Made by a program: the position numbers and the translations under genes. Source: Stenotrophomonas maltophilia (GTDB lineage: Bacteria; Pseudomonadota; Gammaproteobacteria; Xanthomonadales; Xanthomonadaceae). From it: DNA of 64,000 nucleotides. Positions 47,357 to 58,039 of the stretch are shown piece by piece; within the stretch, counting starts at the first letter, position 1; each line of letters opens with the position of its first letter. A model generated the notes under the pieces. It did not search any database. It was not told where the DNA came from and saw only the letters and a program-made list of their open reading frames with translations. The stretch is from assembly GCF_023518235.1 (NCBI RefSeq), contig NZ_CP090423.1:3923001-3987000 (forward strand). The letters run 5' to 3'.

Positions 47357-48118
47357 ATGAGCGAATCCCCCTACAAAGCCGGTACCACCCATTTCGGGTT
47401 CCGCGACGTCGCCGCCAAGGACAAGCAGAAGCTGGTCGGGCAGGTGTTCACCTCGGTCGCGCGCAACTACGACCTGATGAACGACCTGATGAGCTTGGGC
47501 GTGCACCGGGCGTGGAAGCGCTATTACGTGGCCACCGCGCAGGTGAAGCCGGGCGACCGCGTGCTCGACCTGGCCGGCGGCACCGGTGACATCGCCGCGC
47601 TGCTGAAGGAGCGCGTCGGCGCCGAGGGCTCGGTGGTGCTGGGCGACATCAACGCCGGCATGCTGTCGGTCGGCCGCGACCGCCTGACCAACCGCGGCCT
47701 GGTGCTCGGCCTGGACTACGTGCAGTGCAATGCCGAAGCCCTGCCGTTCCCGGACAACAGCTTCGATCTGGTCACCATCGCCTTCGGCCTGCGCAACGTG
47801 ACCGACAAGGACGCCGGCCTGCGCGAGATGTACCGCGTGCTGAAGGTGGGCGGCCAGGCCCGCGTGCTGGAGTTCTCCGAGGTCACTGCCGACTGGTTCA
47901 AGCCGATCTACGACTTCCACTCGTTCAGGATCCTGCCGAAGCTGGGCAAGCTGTTTGCCAACGATTCGGACAGCTACCAGTACCTGGCCGAGAGCATCCG
48001 CAAGCACCCGCCGCAGGACGAACTGAAGGCGATGATGGGGCAGGCCGGGTTCGAGCGCTGCCACTACAAGAACCTGACCGGCGGCATCGTTTCGATCCAC
48101 TCCGGCTACAAGCTGTAA
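47357..48118 (+). CDS. ubiE: Ubiquinone/menaquinone methyltransferase UbiE
   Basis: A SAM-dependent C-methyltransferase in ubiquinone (and, where made, menaquinone) synthesis. The 253-residue protein shows VARNYDLMNDLMSLGVHRAWK, the SAM loop VLDLAGGTGDIA, the AFGLRNV motif and the C-terminal GGIVSIHSGYK. ATG 47357 starts the conserved sequence; the upstream frame overlaps the divergent deaminase gene. Confidence 0.96.
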   Translation: MSESPYKAGTTHFGFRDVAAKDKQKLVGQVFTSVARNYDLMNDLMSLGVHRAWKRYYVATAQVKPGDRVLDLAGGTGDIAALLKERVGAEGSVVLGDINAGMLSVGRDRLTNRGLVLGLDYVQCNAEALPFPDNSFDLVTIAFGLRNVTDKDAGLREMYRVLKVGGQARVLEFSEVTADWFKPIYDFHSFRILPKLGKLFANDSDSYQYLAESIRKHPPQDELKAMMGQAGFERCHYKNLTGGIVSIHSGYKL

Positions 48119-48130
48119 TCCCGGTGTTCC

Positions 48131-48208
48131 GGTAGTGCCGGCCGCTGGCCGGCATCTGCACGGCCAATTACCGGGCGACGGGGTTGCCGGCCAGCGACCG
48201 GCACTACC
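48131..48208. repeat. Inverted pair of SMAG repeats
   Basis: GGTAGTGCCGGCC...GGCCGGCATC (48131-48156) and GTTGCCGGCCAGCGACCGGC ending in ACTACC (48183-48208) between ubiE and the M1 peptidase gene. Confidence 0.85.
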
Positions 48209-48301
48209 GGCGCTGTGCCCGGCATTACCCCGCACCGCGCAACGCCTGCGGGGCCGGACGGAGGTACCATTGGGGTTTGATCCCCGTAACGGTCCCGATT
48301 C

Positions 48302-50230
48302 ATGCGTAATCCGCTGATCCTCCTTCCGCTGGCCGTGGCCCTGGCCGCCGGCTGCTCCCAGGAGGCGGCCGCGCCCGCCGCCGCTCCGACTGCCGAAAAG
48401 GCCCCTGCCGCCCCCGTGAACGCCGAGAACCGCAGCCACGACGAGAGCTCGTACGCCGAGCCGGACAAGGTCGTCATCAAGGACATCGCGCTGGATCTGA
48501 AGCTGGACTTCGACCAGAAGCAGATCGGCGGCACCGCCACCTACACCCTGGAATGGAAGCAGAAGGACGCCAAGCAGCTGGTGCTCGACACCCGCGAGCT
48601 GACCGTGTCCAAGGTCGAGGCCGTCGCCGCCGATGGCGCGCGCAGCCCGCTGAAGTTCGAGCTGGCCCCGGTCGACAAGGTGTTCGGCAGCAAGCTGACC
48701 ATCGAGGCCCCGGAACAGCCGGCCAAGGTGGAAGTGAGCTACCACACCGCGCCGACCGCCTCGGGCCTGCAGTGGCTGGCGCCGTCGATGACCGAGGGCA
48801 AGAAGCTGCCCTTCATGTTCAGCCAGTCGCAGGCCATCCACGCCCGTTCGTGGGTGCCGCTGCAGGACACCCCGAGCGTGCGCTTCACCTACAGCGCGCA
48901 CGTGGTCTCGCGCCCGGACGTGATGGTGCTGATGAGCGCCGACAACGATCCCAAGGCCGCGCGTGACGGTGACTACACCTTCAAGATGCCGCAGCCGATT
49001 CCGTCGTACCTGCTGGCCATCGCCGCCGGTGACCTGGTGTTCGAGCCGATCTCCGGCCGTTCCGGCGTCTGGGCCGAGCCGACCATGGTCAACAAGGCGG
49101 CCAAGGAATTCGAAGACACCGAAAAGATGATCGGTGCTGCCGAGAAGCTGTACGGCGAATATCGCTGGGGCCGCTACGACATGCTGGTGCTGCCGCCGTC
49201 GTTCCCGTTCGGCGGCATGGAAAACCCGCGCCTGACTTTCGCCACCCCGACCGTGATCGTCGGCGACAAGTCGCTGGTTTCGCTGGTCGCCCACGAACTG
49301 GCGCACAGCTGGTCGGGCAACCTGGTGACCAACGCCAGCTGGAAGGACATCTGGTTGAACGAAGGCTTCACCACCTACGTCCAGGGCCGCATCACCGAAG
49401 CCCTGTACGGCAAGGAGATGGCCGAGATGGAAAAGCAGATCGATCAGACCGATCTGCTGGCCGAAGTGAAGGACATGAGCCCGGCCGACCAGGCGCTGGC
49501 GCTGCCGCCGCTGAACGAGCGCGACCCCGACGAAGTTCTCAGCCAGGTGGCCTACGTCAAGGGTTCGTGGTTCCTGGAGTTCCTGGAACAGCGCTTCGGC
49601 CGCGAGACCTTCGACCCGTTCCTGCGTGGCTGGTTCGATGACCATGCCTTCCAGAGCGCGAACACCGACCAGTTCGTCGACTACATGAAGAAGAACCTGC
49701 TGCCGAAGAACCCGTCGGCAGTGACCGAGGCCGAACTGAAGGCGTGGCTGGACGAGCCGGGCATCCCGGCGTTTGCGGCCAAGGCGCAGTCGCGCAACTT
49801 CAGCAGCGTCGATACCGCGCGCATCGCCTTTGCCAGCGCCGGCACCGTGCCCAGCAGCCAGGTCATCGCCGACTGGAGCACCCAGGAATGGGTGCGCTTC
49901 ATCGACGGCCTGGGCGCGACCCAGCCGCTGGACAAGCTGGCCACGCTGGACAAGGCGTTCCACTTCACCGGCACCCCGAATGGCGAAATCGCCATGCGCT
50001 GGTACCCGCTGGCGATCCGCAGCGGCTACGAGCAGGCCAATGAAGGGGCGGCTGCATTCATCGAGCGCGTCGGCCGTCGCAAGCTGATCATGCCGATCTA
50101 CGCCGAACTGGTGAAGACCCCGAAGGGTCTGGAGCTGGCCAAGCAGGCCTTCGAAAAGGCCAAGCCGGGCTACCACCCGATCACCACCGCCTCGGTGCAG
50201 GACATGCTGGCCAAGGCTGAAGCCAAGTAA
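48302..50230 (+). CDS. M1 family aminopeptidase lipoprotein, LTA4-hydrolase-like
   Basis: A 642-residue zinc aminopeptidase anchored as a lipoprotein: lipobox AAGC gives Cys18, then a low-complexity Ala/Pro linker. The N-terminal saddle domain, a catalytic domain and a C-terminal helical domain of leukotriene A4 hydrolase type follow. Substrate-N-terminus motif GGMENPR; zinc site HELAH (331-335) with Glu354 in WLNEGF. It should trim short peptides in the periplasm. Confidence 0.94.
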   Translation: MRNPLILLPLAVALAAGCSQEAAAPAAAPTAEKAPAAPVNAENRSHDESSYAEPDKVVIKDIALDLKLDFDQKQIGGTATYTLEWKQKDAKQLVLDTRELTVSKVEAVAADGARSPLKFELAPVDKVFGSKLTIEAPEQPAKVEVSYHTAPTASGLQWLAPSMTEGKKLPFMFSQSQAIHARSWVPLQDTPSVRFTYSAHVVSRPDVMVLMSADNDPKAARDGDYTFKMPQPIPSYLLAIAAGDLVFEPISGRSGVWAEPTMVNKAAKEFEDTEKMIGAAEKLYGEYRWGRYDMLVLPPSFPFGGMENPRLTFATPTVIVGDKSLVSLVAHELAHSWSGNLVTNASWKDIWLNEGFTTYVQGRITEALYGKEMAEMEKQIDQTDLLAEVKDMSPADQALALPPLNERDPDEVLSQVAYVKGSWFLEFLEQRFGRETFDPFLRGWFDDHAFQSANTDQFVDYMKKNLLPKNPSAVTEAELKAWLDEPGIPAFAAKAQSRNFSSVDTARIAFASAGTVPSSQVIADWSTQEWVRFIDGLGATQPLDKLATLDKAFHFTGTPNGEIAMRWYPLAIRSGYEQANEGAAAFIERVGRRKLIMPIYAELVKTPKGLELAKQAFEKAKPGYHPITTASVQDMLAKAEAK

Positions 50231-50232
50231 AC

Positions 50233-50258
50233 GGTAGTGCCGGCCGCTGGCCGGCAAC
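50233..50258. repeat. Single SMAG repeat
   Basis: GGTAGTGCCGGCC...GGCCGGCAAC, three bases after the M1 peptidase stop. Confidence 0.8.
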
Positions 50259-50356
50259 CTGGCATTGCTTCACCATCAGCGGCGGGGAAACCCGCCGTTG
50301 CTGTATCCGCTTTTCGCTGCCGATAGAATCGGGATGCACCCGTAAAGGACTCCCCG

Positions 50357-51088
50357 ATGAAACGACTGATCCTGCTCACCGCCTGTACCCTGGCCCTGGC
50401 CGCCTGCAGCAACCCCGAGGAAGAGCGCAAAGCGCAGGAAGCCGCCGCGGCCGCTGCACAGGCGCAGAAGGAAGCCAAGGCCGAAGACGTGGCCAGGCAG
50501 TACGACATGGCTGTGGCCGCGCAGGACTGGGAGCGCGCGCGCCTGCATGGCGCCTCGTTGCTGGACCAGTACAAGGACACCGCCGTCGCCGAGCGCATCG
50601 CCGCGGGCTTCGACGAGGTCAAGGCCAAGGGCGATGCCGCGCGCGACCTGCGGCGCATGCAGGGGCTGTGGCAGTACAACCAGATTCCGGTGGGCAACAA
50701 GGGCCACCAGATCTCGGCGCAGATCTTCAGCAAGGAGCGCGTGGATGTGGATGGCAGCGGTGCCAAACCGGTGCAGCTGGTGTTCCGCGACCATCCGGAG
50801 TGGAAGCGGCACGCCTACCTGGTGCTGCAGGCCGGCGATTTCCGCTGCCCACAGTGCACGGTGAAGGTGACCGTGGACGATGGCAAGCCGGTGTCGATGG
50901 CGGCCTGGCGCCCGAAGACCGATGAAGCCATCGCGCTGTTCATCACCGACCAGAAAGCGCTGTGGAAGCTGGCGCGCAAGGGCAAGTCGATCAGCATCGA
51001 ATTCCCGGTCAAGGCCGGTGGTACCCGCACGGCGGTGTTCGAGACCGGTGGCGTCGACGCCAGTCGCATGCCGCAGTGGTGGCAGTAA
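50357..51088 (+). CDS. Hypothetical lipoprotein
   Basis: A 243-residue lipoprotein: lipobox LAAC gives Cys17. A Glu/Ala/Lys-rich helix (EEERKAQEAAAAAAQAQKEA) is followed by a globular domain with a CPQC pair (GDFRCPQCTVKV) that could bind a metal or form a disulfide. A TAGAAT -10 (50324-50329) precedes it. The downstream HAD gene overlaps its stop by one base (TAATG). I do not recognise the family. Confidence 0.8.
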   Translation: MKRLILLTACTLALAACSNPEEERKAQEAAAAAAQAQKEAKAEDVARQYDMAVAAQDWERARLHGASLLDQYKDTAVAERIAAGFDEVKAKGDAARDLRRMQGLWQYNQIPVGNKGHQISAQIFSKERVDVDGSGAKPVQLVFRDHPEWKRHAYLVLQAGDFRCPQCTVKVTVDDGKPVSMAAWRPKTDEAIALFITDQKALWKLARKGKSISIEFPVKAGGTRTAVFETGGVDASRMPQWWQ

Positions 51089-51708
51089 TGGCGGCGGCGG
51101 GCAGCGCAGTGCACGCGTTGTCCGCGATCCGCCACTGGGTGTTCGACATGGACGGCACGCTTACCATCGCCGTGCATGATTTCGCCGCGATCCGCCGCGC
51201 GCTGCAGATCGCCGCCGAGGAAGACATCCTCGACCATATCGCGGCGTTGCCGGACGCACCGGCGCAGGCCAAGCGCGCGTGGCTGCTGGATCATGAGCGC
51301 GCGCTGGCCGAGGACGCGCTGCCGGCGCCGGGCGCGGTGAAGCTGCTGCGCGCGCTGGCGGCCGCGGGCTGCCGACTGGGCATCCTCACCCGCAACGACC
51401 ACGCGCTGGCGAAACTGACGCTGGAGGCAATCGGGGTGGGCGCGCTGTTCGACGACGCCGACATCATCGGCCGCGACGAAGCGGTGCCCAAGCCGTCACC
51501 GGATGGCCTGCAGCAGCACCTGCGGCGCTGGGGCGTGGCAGCGGCGGAGGCGGTGATGGTGGGTGACCACGCCTACGATCTGGAATGCGGCCGCGCGGCG
51601 GGCACGCATACCGTGCTGGTCAACCTGCCGGAGAACCCGTGGCCGGGCAGCGCCGATTGGCATTTCGCCGATTGCCGCGCGCTGCAGGCGGCGTGGCAGG
51701 CCGCATGA
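51088..51708 (+). CDS. HAD-superfamily hydrolase, phosphatase type
   Basis: A 206-residue HAD-IA protein. Motif I DMDGTL (nucleophile Asp near residue 20), motif II ILTRND, the motif III lysine in VPKPSPDG and motif IV VGDHAYDLECG are all present, with a helical cap between I and II. Likely a phosphoglycolate-phosphatase-like enzyme; substrate unknown. It is translationally coupled to the lipoprotein gene. Confidence 0.92.
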   Translation: MAAAGSAVHALSAIRHWVFDMDGTLTIAVHDFAAIRRALQIAAEEDILDHIAALPDAPAQAKRAWLLDHERALAEDALPAPGAVKLLRALAAAGCRLGILTRNDHALAKLTLEAIGVGALFDDADIIGRDEAVPKPSPDGLQQHLRRWGVAAAEAVMVGDHAYDLECGRAAGTHTVLVNLPENPWPGSADWHFADCRALQAAWQAA

Positions 51709-51711
51709 CCG

Positions 51712-51791
51712 TGTAGAGCCGAGCCCACGCTCGGCTGCTCTGCGGTCAGATCGCGCCGGCGCGTGCCAGCCGAGCGCGGGCTCGGCTCTAC
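51712..51791. repeat. Inverted pair of GTAG palindromes, GTAGAGCCGAG subtype
   Basis: TGTAGAGCCGAGC...GCTCGGCTGC (51712-51738) and its inverted partner ending GGCTCTACA (51764-51791). A sequence subtype distinct from the GTAGTGCCGG units. Confidence 0.8.
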
Positions 51792-51822
51792 AGAGCGCAG
51801 GCAACGTGCCGGTCGAAGGTTC

Positions 51823-51872
51823 CGGTAGTGCCGGCCGCTGGCCGGCAGTGTCGACCCAGGTCGACACCTACC
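51823..51872. repeat. Adjacent SMAG and GTCGAC palindromes in opposite orientation
   Basis: GGTAGTGCCGGCC...GGCCGGCAG (51823-51847) is followed by TGTCGACC-CA-GGTCGACA with terminal CCTACC (51849-51872). Two different stem subtypes form one inverted unit. Confidence 0.75.
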
Positions 51873-51972
51873 AACAGCATTCCCCGCAGCGCATCGGCTG
51901 GAAAGCCCTTTTGTTGTTCAAGGGGGCGCGCCGAAGGCGCGGGGACAAGGTGGAATGCGCGGGCAGTTCGGC

Positions 51973-52911
51973 TTACGCGCCCAGCGCGTAACCGAACTGC
52001 TGCTTGAACTGCTCGTTGAACTCATCAAAGGTGAAGCGCTGGTTCTGGGTGCCCGGGTGCTCGACCTTCAGTGCGCCCATCAGGTTGCCCATGCGGCCGA
52101 TGGTCAGCCAGTCGTAGCCCTTCTGGATGCCGTAGATCAGGCCGGCGCGGAAGGCGTCGCCACAACCGGTCGGGTCGACCACGCGGCGCTCGTGCGCCGG
52201 CGGAATGTCGTAGCTCTTTTCCGGGGTGTGGATGACCGCGCCCTTCGGGCCGCGGGTGGTGATGTAGGCCTTCACCCGGCTGACGATTTCCTGTTCGTCC
52301 CAGCCGGTGCGCTCCTGCAGCAGGTTCGACTCGTAGTCGTTGACCACCACGTAGTCGGCCTGTTCGATGAAGGCGCGCAGCTCCGGGCCGTTGAACAGCG
52401 GCATGGCCTGGCCCGGGTCGAAGATGAACGGAATACCGTCCTCGTGGAATTCCAGCGCGTTCTGGATCATGCCCTCGCGGCCGTCCGGGCCGACCAGGCC
52501 CAGGGTCACGCCCGGCACGCCGCGCACGTGGTTTTCGTAGGAACGCATCATCGCGCCCGGGTGGAAGGCGGTGATCTGGTTGTTGTCGTGGTCGGTGGTG
52601 ATGAACGCCTGCGGGGTGAACAGCTCATCGATCACCCGCACGCGCGACAGGTCGATGCCCAGGCCTTCGAAGTACTCGCGATACGGGCCGAAGTCCGAAC
52701 CCACGGTGCCCATCGGGATCGGCTGGCCGCCCAGCAGGTGCAGGTTGTAGGCGATGTTGCCGGCGCAGCCGCCGAACTCGCGGCGCATGCGCGGGACCAG
52801 GAAGGACACGTTCAGGATGTGCACCTTGTCCGGCAGGATGTGATTCTTGAACTGGTCCGGGAACACCATGATGGTGTCGAAGGCAAGAGAACCACAGATC
52901 AGAGCGGACAT
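51973..52911 (-). CDS. PfkB-family carbohydrate/adenosine kinase
   Basis: A 312-residue ribokinase-fold kinase. GGCAGNIAYNLHLLG near residue 47 is the N-terminal PfkB signature, and DPTGCGDAFRAGL near 245 the C-terminal one, with catalytic Asp in GCGDAF. The pattern fits adenosine-kinase-like proteins of proteobacteria; the substrate is not certain. Convergent with the HAD gene, divergent from mreB. Confidence 0.9.
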   Translation of the reverse strand: MSALICGSLAFDTIMVFPDQFKNHILPDKVHILNVSFLVPRMRREFGGCAGNIAYNLHLLGGQPIPMGTVGSDFGPYREYFEGLGIDLSRVRVIDELFTPQAFITTDHDNNQITAFHPGAMMRSYENHVRGVPGVTLGLVGPDGREGMIQNALEFHEDGIPFIFDPGQAMPLFNGPELRAFIEQADYVVVNDYESNLLQERTGWDEQEIVSRVKAYITTRGPKGAVIHTPEKSYDIPPAHERRVVDPTGCGDAFRAGLIYGIQKGYDWLTIGRMGNLMGALKVEHPGTQNQRFTFDEFNEQFKQQFGYALGA

Positions 52912-54241
<1,330 letters not shown>

Positions 54242-54362
54242 GCCGTCCCGGCCGTTCCTGCCCGCCGCGCCCTTCCGGGGTGCGGCCCGCCGTCATGGCG
54301 GGCCGGCACCGGCGGGGCGTCCGCGTGTTTCCCCTCCGCCTCCTGCCAGTTGAATCGTTGCC

Positions 54363-55484
54363 GTGCCGCCCTACGCCGGTCCTCCCGTCGCCTCCCGATC
54401 CGGTGATGCCGCCAGCCCCCTGCGCTTGCTGGCCTACCTCGCACTGGCCATCACCCTGATCGTCCTCGACGACCAGGCCGGCTGGCTGGCGCGCCTGCGC
54501 GAGCAGGCCAACAGCCTGGTGCAGCCGGTATGGGCGCTGGCCGGCCTGCCCGGCAAGCTCGGCAACCAGGTCAAGGATTCCGCCGCCAGCCACACCCAGC
54601 TGGTCAGCGAGAACCGTGAACTGCGCAACCAGCTGCTGCTGGCCAATGCCCGCCTGACCCGCCTGCAGACCGCCGCGCTGGACAACGCCCAGCTGCGCGA
54701 ACTGCTGAACGTGGCCGAGCGCAGTGGCCTGGACGTGCAGCTGGCGCCGATCCTGGACATCGACCTGGACCCGGTGAAGCAGCGCCTGGTGCTCGACGCC
54801 GGCAGCCGCGAAGGCGTGCACGTCGGCCAGGCGGTGATCGATGCCGGCGGTCTGATGGGCCAGGTGATCAGCGTCACCGGCGGCACCTCTACCGTGCTGC
54901 TGCTGACCGATCCCGACCATGCGGTGCCGGTGACCGTGGCCCGCAACGGCGTGCGCCTGATCGTCTATGGCCGCGGCGATACGCTGGAGCTGCGCGACAT
55001 CCCGCTCAGCGCGGGGGTGGAAGTGGGCGATGAGATTGTCACCTCCGGCCTCGGCGGCCGCTTCCCGGCCGGCTTCCCGGTCGGAACCATCACCGGCCTG
55101 CGTCCGGACGATACCCACGCCTTCCTGGTCGGCGAACTGAAGCCGGCGGCACAGCTCGACCGCGGCCGCGACGTGCTGCTGCTGCGCCCGGGTGCGGCGA
55201 TCCGGATTCCGCCGGAGTTGCGCCTGCAGCTGGAAGCGCCCGCTCCAGGTGGGCCCGCCGATGGCGCGACGCTGCCGGCGCAGACCGCCACCGCGCCGGC
55301 GGCCTCGGCCCCGGCTGCATCCACCTCCCCGGCAACGGCTCCTGCAACCCCGGCAGCGGCTCCTCTCCGCCGGCCGGCGGCGACCGCACCGGCGGCAACG
55401 CCAGCGGCGCTGGATCCGTCGGCGGAACCACACGCACCACAACCGGTCGAGCCGACCCCGGTCATTCCGGAGGCCCAGCGATGA
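54363..55484 (+). CDS. mreC: Rod-shape protein MreC
   Basis: A 373-residue bitopic protein: one N-terminal helix (LLAYLALAITLIVLDDQ), a coiled coil (ENRELRNQLLLANARL) and two periplasmic beta-barrels. It activates the PBP2-RodA synthase. Start GTG 54363. After about residue 285 comes an 85-residue Ala/Pro/Thr-rich tail absent from E. coli MreC. mreD starts inside its end (ATGA). Confidence 0.95.
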   Translation: MPPYAGPPVASRSGDAASPLRLLAYLALAITLIVLDDQAGWLARLREQANSLVQPVWALAGLPGKLGNQVKDSAASHTQLVSENRELRNQLLLANARLTRLQTAALDNAQLRELLNVAERSGLDVQLAPILDIDLDPVKQRLVLDAGSREGVHVGQAVIDAGGLMGQVISVTGGTSTVLLLTDPDHAVPVTVARNGVRLIVYGRGDTLELRDIPLSAGVEVGDEIVTSGLGGRFPAGFPVGTITGLRPDDTHAFLVGELKPAAQLDRGRDVLLLRPGAAIRIPPELRLQLEAPAPGGPADGATLPAQTATAPAASAPAASTSPATAPATPAAAPLRRPAATAPAATPAALDPSAEPHAPQPVEPTPVIPEAQR

Positions 55485-55966
55485 GCCGCCTGCGCGACAA
55501 CCCGTGGGTGCTGCCGGCCAGCCTGGTCATTGCGCTGCTGTTGGGCCTGCTGCCGCTGCCGGCGCTGCTGCAACCGCTGCGCCCGTACTGGCTGGCGCTG
55601 GTGCTGGCCTACTGGGTGATCGAAGCCCCCGAACGGGTGGGCCTGGGCATTGCCTTCGCCAGCGGCGTCATCGCCGACCTGCTGTACGGCGGGGTGCTCG
55701 GCGAACAGGCGCTGCGGCTGGTGATGCTGGCCTTCATCCTGCAGCGTTTCCGTGCCCGCATCCGCTTCTTCCCGATGTCGCAGCAGATGCTGGCCATCGG
55801 CGGCCTGCTGTTCAACGACCGCATCGTCAGCGCGCTGGTCCACATCGTGGTGGATGAGCCGACCCTGCCGTGGTCGTACTGGTGGGCGCCGCTGCTGGGC
55901 ATGGGCCTGTGGCCGCTGGTGTTCGTGCTGCTGGACGCGGTGCGCTTCGGCAAGCGCGGGCGCTGA
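55481..55966 (+). CDS. mreD: Rod-shape protein MreD
   Basis: A 161-residue inner-membrane protein with five or six helices, partner of MreC in the elongasome. GLGIAFASGVIADLLYGGVLGEQALRL is typical. Overlaps mreC by 4 bases and is 3 bases from mrdA. Confidence 0.94.
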   Translation: MSRLRDNPWVLPASLVIALLLGLLPLPALLQPLRPYWLALVLAYWVIEAPERVGLGIAFASGVIADLLYGGVLGEQALRLVMLAFILQRFRARIRFFPMSQQMLAIGGLLFNDRIVSALVHIVVDEPTLPWSYWWAPLLGMGLWPLVFVLLDAVRFGKRGR

Positions 55967-55969
55967 GCC

Positions 55970-58039
55970 ATGATCCCGCGCCGTCAGGTCAAGAACCCGC
56001 ACGCCGAAGCCGAACAGTTCCGCCGCCGCGCGGCGCTGGGTTTCCTGGGCGTACTGGTGTGCCTGCTGGGCCTGGGCGGCTGGTACTTCAAGCTGCAGGT
56101 GTTGGACCACGATGTCTACGCCACGCGCTCGGAAGCCAACCGCATCAAGCCGCGGCCGGTGGTGCCCGGGCGCGGCATGATCTACGACCGCAACGGCCGC
56201 CTGCTGGCCGAGAACGTGCCGGCGTTTCGCCTGGACGTGACCCCGGACAAGGTCAAGGACATGGATGCCACCCTGGAAGGGCTGGCGAAGATCATCAGCA
56301 TCAGCCCGGAAGAGCTGGAAGCGTTCAACAAGTCGCGCAAGGCGCGCCGCAAGTTCCTGCCGGTCACGCTGAAGCTGCGCATGAGCGACGAGGAGATGGC
56401 CCGCTTCGCCGTCGATCGTTGGCGCTTCCCCGGCGTCGAGCTTGAGCCTTACCTGACCCGGCGCTACCCGTACGGCGATCTGTTTGCGCACATCATCGGC
56501 TACGTCGGCCGCGTCGACGACAAGGATCTGGAGATCCTCGGCGAGGGCAATGCCGCGCTGACCCACATCGGCAAGTCCGGCCTGGAGCGCTATTACGAGC
56601 AGCAGCTGCGCGGCAAGGTCGGCTACGAGCAGGTCGAGACCAACGTGCAGGGCCGTGCGATCCGCACCATCGGCCGTGTCGCTGCGCAGTCCGGCGCCGA
56701 CCTGCGGCTGTCGATCGATGCCGACCTGCAGCGCGCCATGGTGGCCGCCTTCGGCGACCAGGAAGGCTCGGCGGTGGCGATGGACCCGCGCACCGGCGAG
56801 GTGCTGGCGATGGTCAGCCTGCCGTCCTACGACCCCAACCTGTTCGTCAACGGCATTTCCCATGCCGACTTCAAGGCGCTGAACGAAAACCCATCGCGGC
56901 CGCAGTTCAACCGCCTGGTACTCGGTGGTGTCGCCCCCGGTTCCACGTTGAAACCGCTGATCGGCCTGGCCGGCCTGGACTCGGGCGTGCGCCGTCCGGA
57001 AGACAAGGTGCTGTCCACCGGCATGTTCTACCTGCCCGGCACCAGCCGCGGCTGGGGTGATGCGCATCGCGGCGGCCACGGCTGGACCGACCTGCGCAAG
57101 TCCATCGCCGAATCGGTCAACACCTATTACTACCGGCTGGCGCTGGATCTGGGCATCGAGCGCTTCGACCACTACATGGAGTACTACGGCTTCGGCCAGC
57201 CGACCGGCATCGACCTGACCGGCGAGATCGGCGGCATCCTGCCGTCGCCGGCCTACAAGCGGAAGAGCCGCAAGGAAGCCTGGTACCCCGGTGATACGGT
57301 CAACATCAGCATCGGCCAGGGCGACTGGAAGGTCACCCCGCTGCAGCTGGCGCGCGGCGTCAGCGGCCTGGCCGACGGCCAGCTGCGCACCCCGCACCTG
57401 GTGATCCAGCAGCGCGACGGCTTCGACAGCGACTGGACCGCGACGCCGCCGGGCGAAAGCAAGCCGGTCAGCCCCAACCCCAACAACGTGCAGGCAGTGC
57501 GCGAAGGCATGATGGCGACCATGCGGCCCGGCGGCAGCGGCTGGCGCGTGGCGGTCGGTGCGCCCTACGTGATGGCCGGCAAGACCGGTACCGCGCAGGT
57601 CATCAGCCGCAAGGGCACCGCAGCCGTGAACCCGAAGAGCCTGCCGATGCACCTGCGCCACCGCGCGCTGTTTGTCGGCTTCGCGCCGGTCGAAAACCCG
57701 GTGATCGCCATCGCCGTGGCGGTGGAAGGCGGCGGTTACGGTGGTTCGGCCGCCGCGCCGATCGCGCGCAAGGTGTTCGATGCCTACCTGCTGGGCAAGA
57801 TGCCCGAGGGCATGCAGCCGCTGGACAGCGAGCGTGGCACCACCGCCATCGGTGCCACCGCGTTCGACAACGAAGACGCCGGCGCGCGGCAGGCCGGGGA
57901 TCTGGGCGCCGCGCAGCTGGGCGAACACCCGGTGCAGGTGGGGGTGCCGACGCCCGCACCGGCACCTGCGCCGACCACGCCGGCTGCCGCCGCACTGCCG
58001 GCCACGCCGCGCCCGACGGCTGTGGAGCCTGCACGATGA
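55970..58039 (+). CDS. mrdA: Penicillin-binding protein 2, peptidoglycan transpeptidase
   Basis: The elongasome class B PBP; it crosslinks lateral-wall peptidoglycan with RodA. The 689-residue protein has one N-terminal membrane helix, a PBP dimer domain and a transpeptidase domain with SxxK (Ser325-Thr-Leu-Lys328), SVN and KTG (GKTGTA). The last 65 residues form a Pro/Ala-rich extension, longer than in E. coli (about 630 residues). rodA overlaps its end by 4 bases. Confidence 0.96.
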   Translation: MIPRRQVKNPHAEAEQFRRRAALGFLGVLVCLLGLGGWYFKLQVLDHDVYATRSEANRIKPRPVVPGRGMIYDRNGRLLAENVPAFRLDVTPDKVKDMDATLEGLAKIISISPEELEAFNKSRKARRKFLPVTLKLRMSDEEMARFAVDRWRFPGVELEPYLTRRYPYGDLFAHIIGYVGRVDDKDLEILGEGNAALTHIGKSGLERYYEQQLRGKVGYEQVETNVQGRAIRTIGRVAAQSGADLRLSIDADLQRAMVAAFGDQEGSAVAMDPRTGEVLAMVSLPSYDPNLFVNGISHADFKALNENPSRPQFNRLVLGGVAPGSTLKPLIGLAGLDSGVRRPEDKVLSTGMFYLPGTSRGWGDAHRGGHGWTDLRKSIAESVNTYYYRLALDLGIERFDHYMEYYGFGQPTGIDLTGEIGGILPSPAYKRKSRKEAWYPGDTVNISIGQGDWKVTPLQLARGVSGLADGQLRTPHLVIQQRDGFDSDWTATPPGESKPVSPNPNNVQAVREGMMATMRPGGSGWRVAVGAPYVMAGKTGTAQVISRKGTAAVNPKSLPMHLRHRALFVGFAPVENPVIAIAVAVEGGGYGGSAAAPIARKVFDAYLLGKMPEGMQPLDSERGTTAIGATAFDNEDAGARQAGDLGAAQLGEHPVQVGVPTPAPAPAPTTPAAAALPATPRPTAVEPAR

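Noticed and set aside
46793..50257. 1154-residue minus-strand frame
   Set aside because: Antisense of ubiE and the M1 peptidase, extending through the deaminase gene in another frame.
54965..57928. 987-residue minus-strand frame
   Set aside because: Antisense of mreC, mreD and mrdA.
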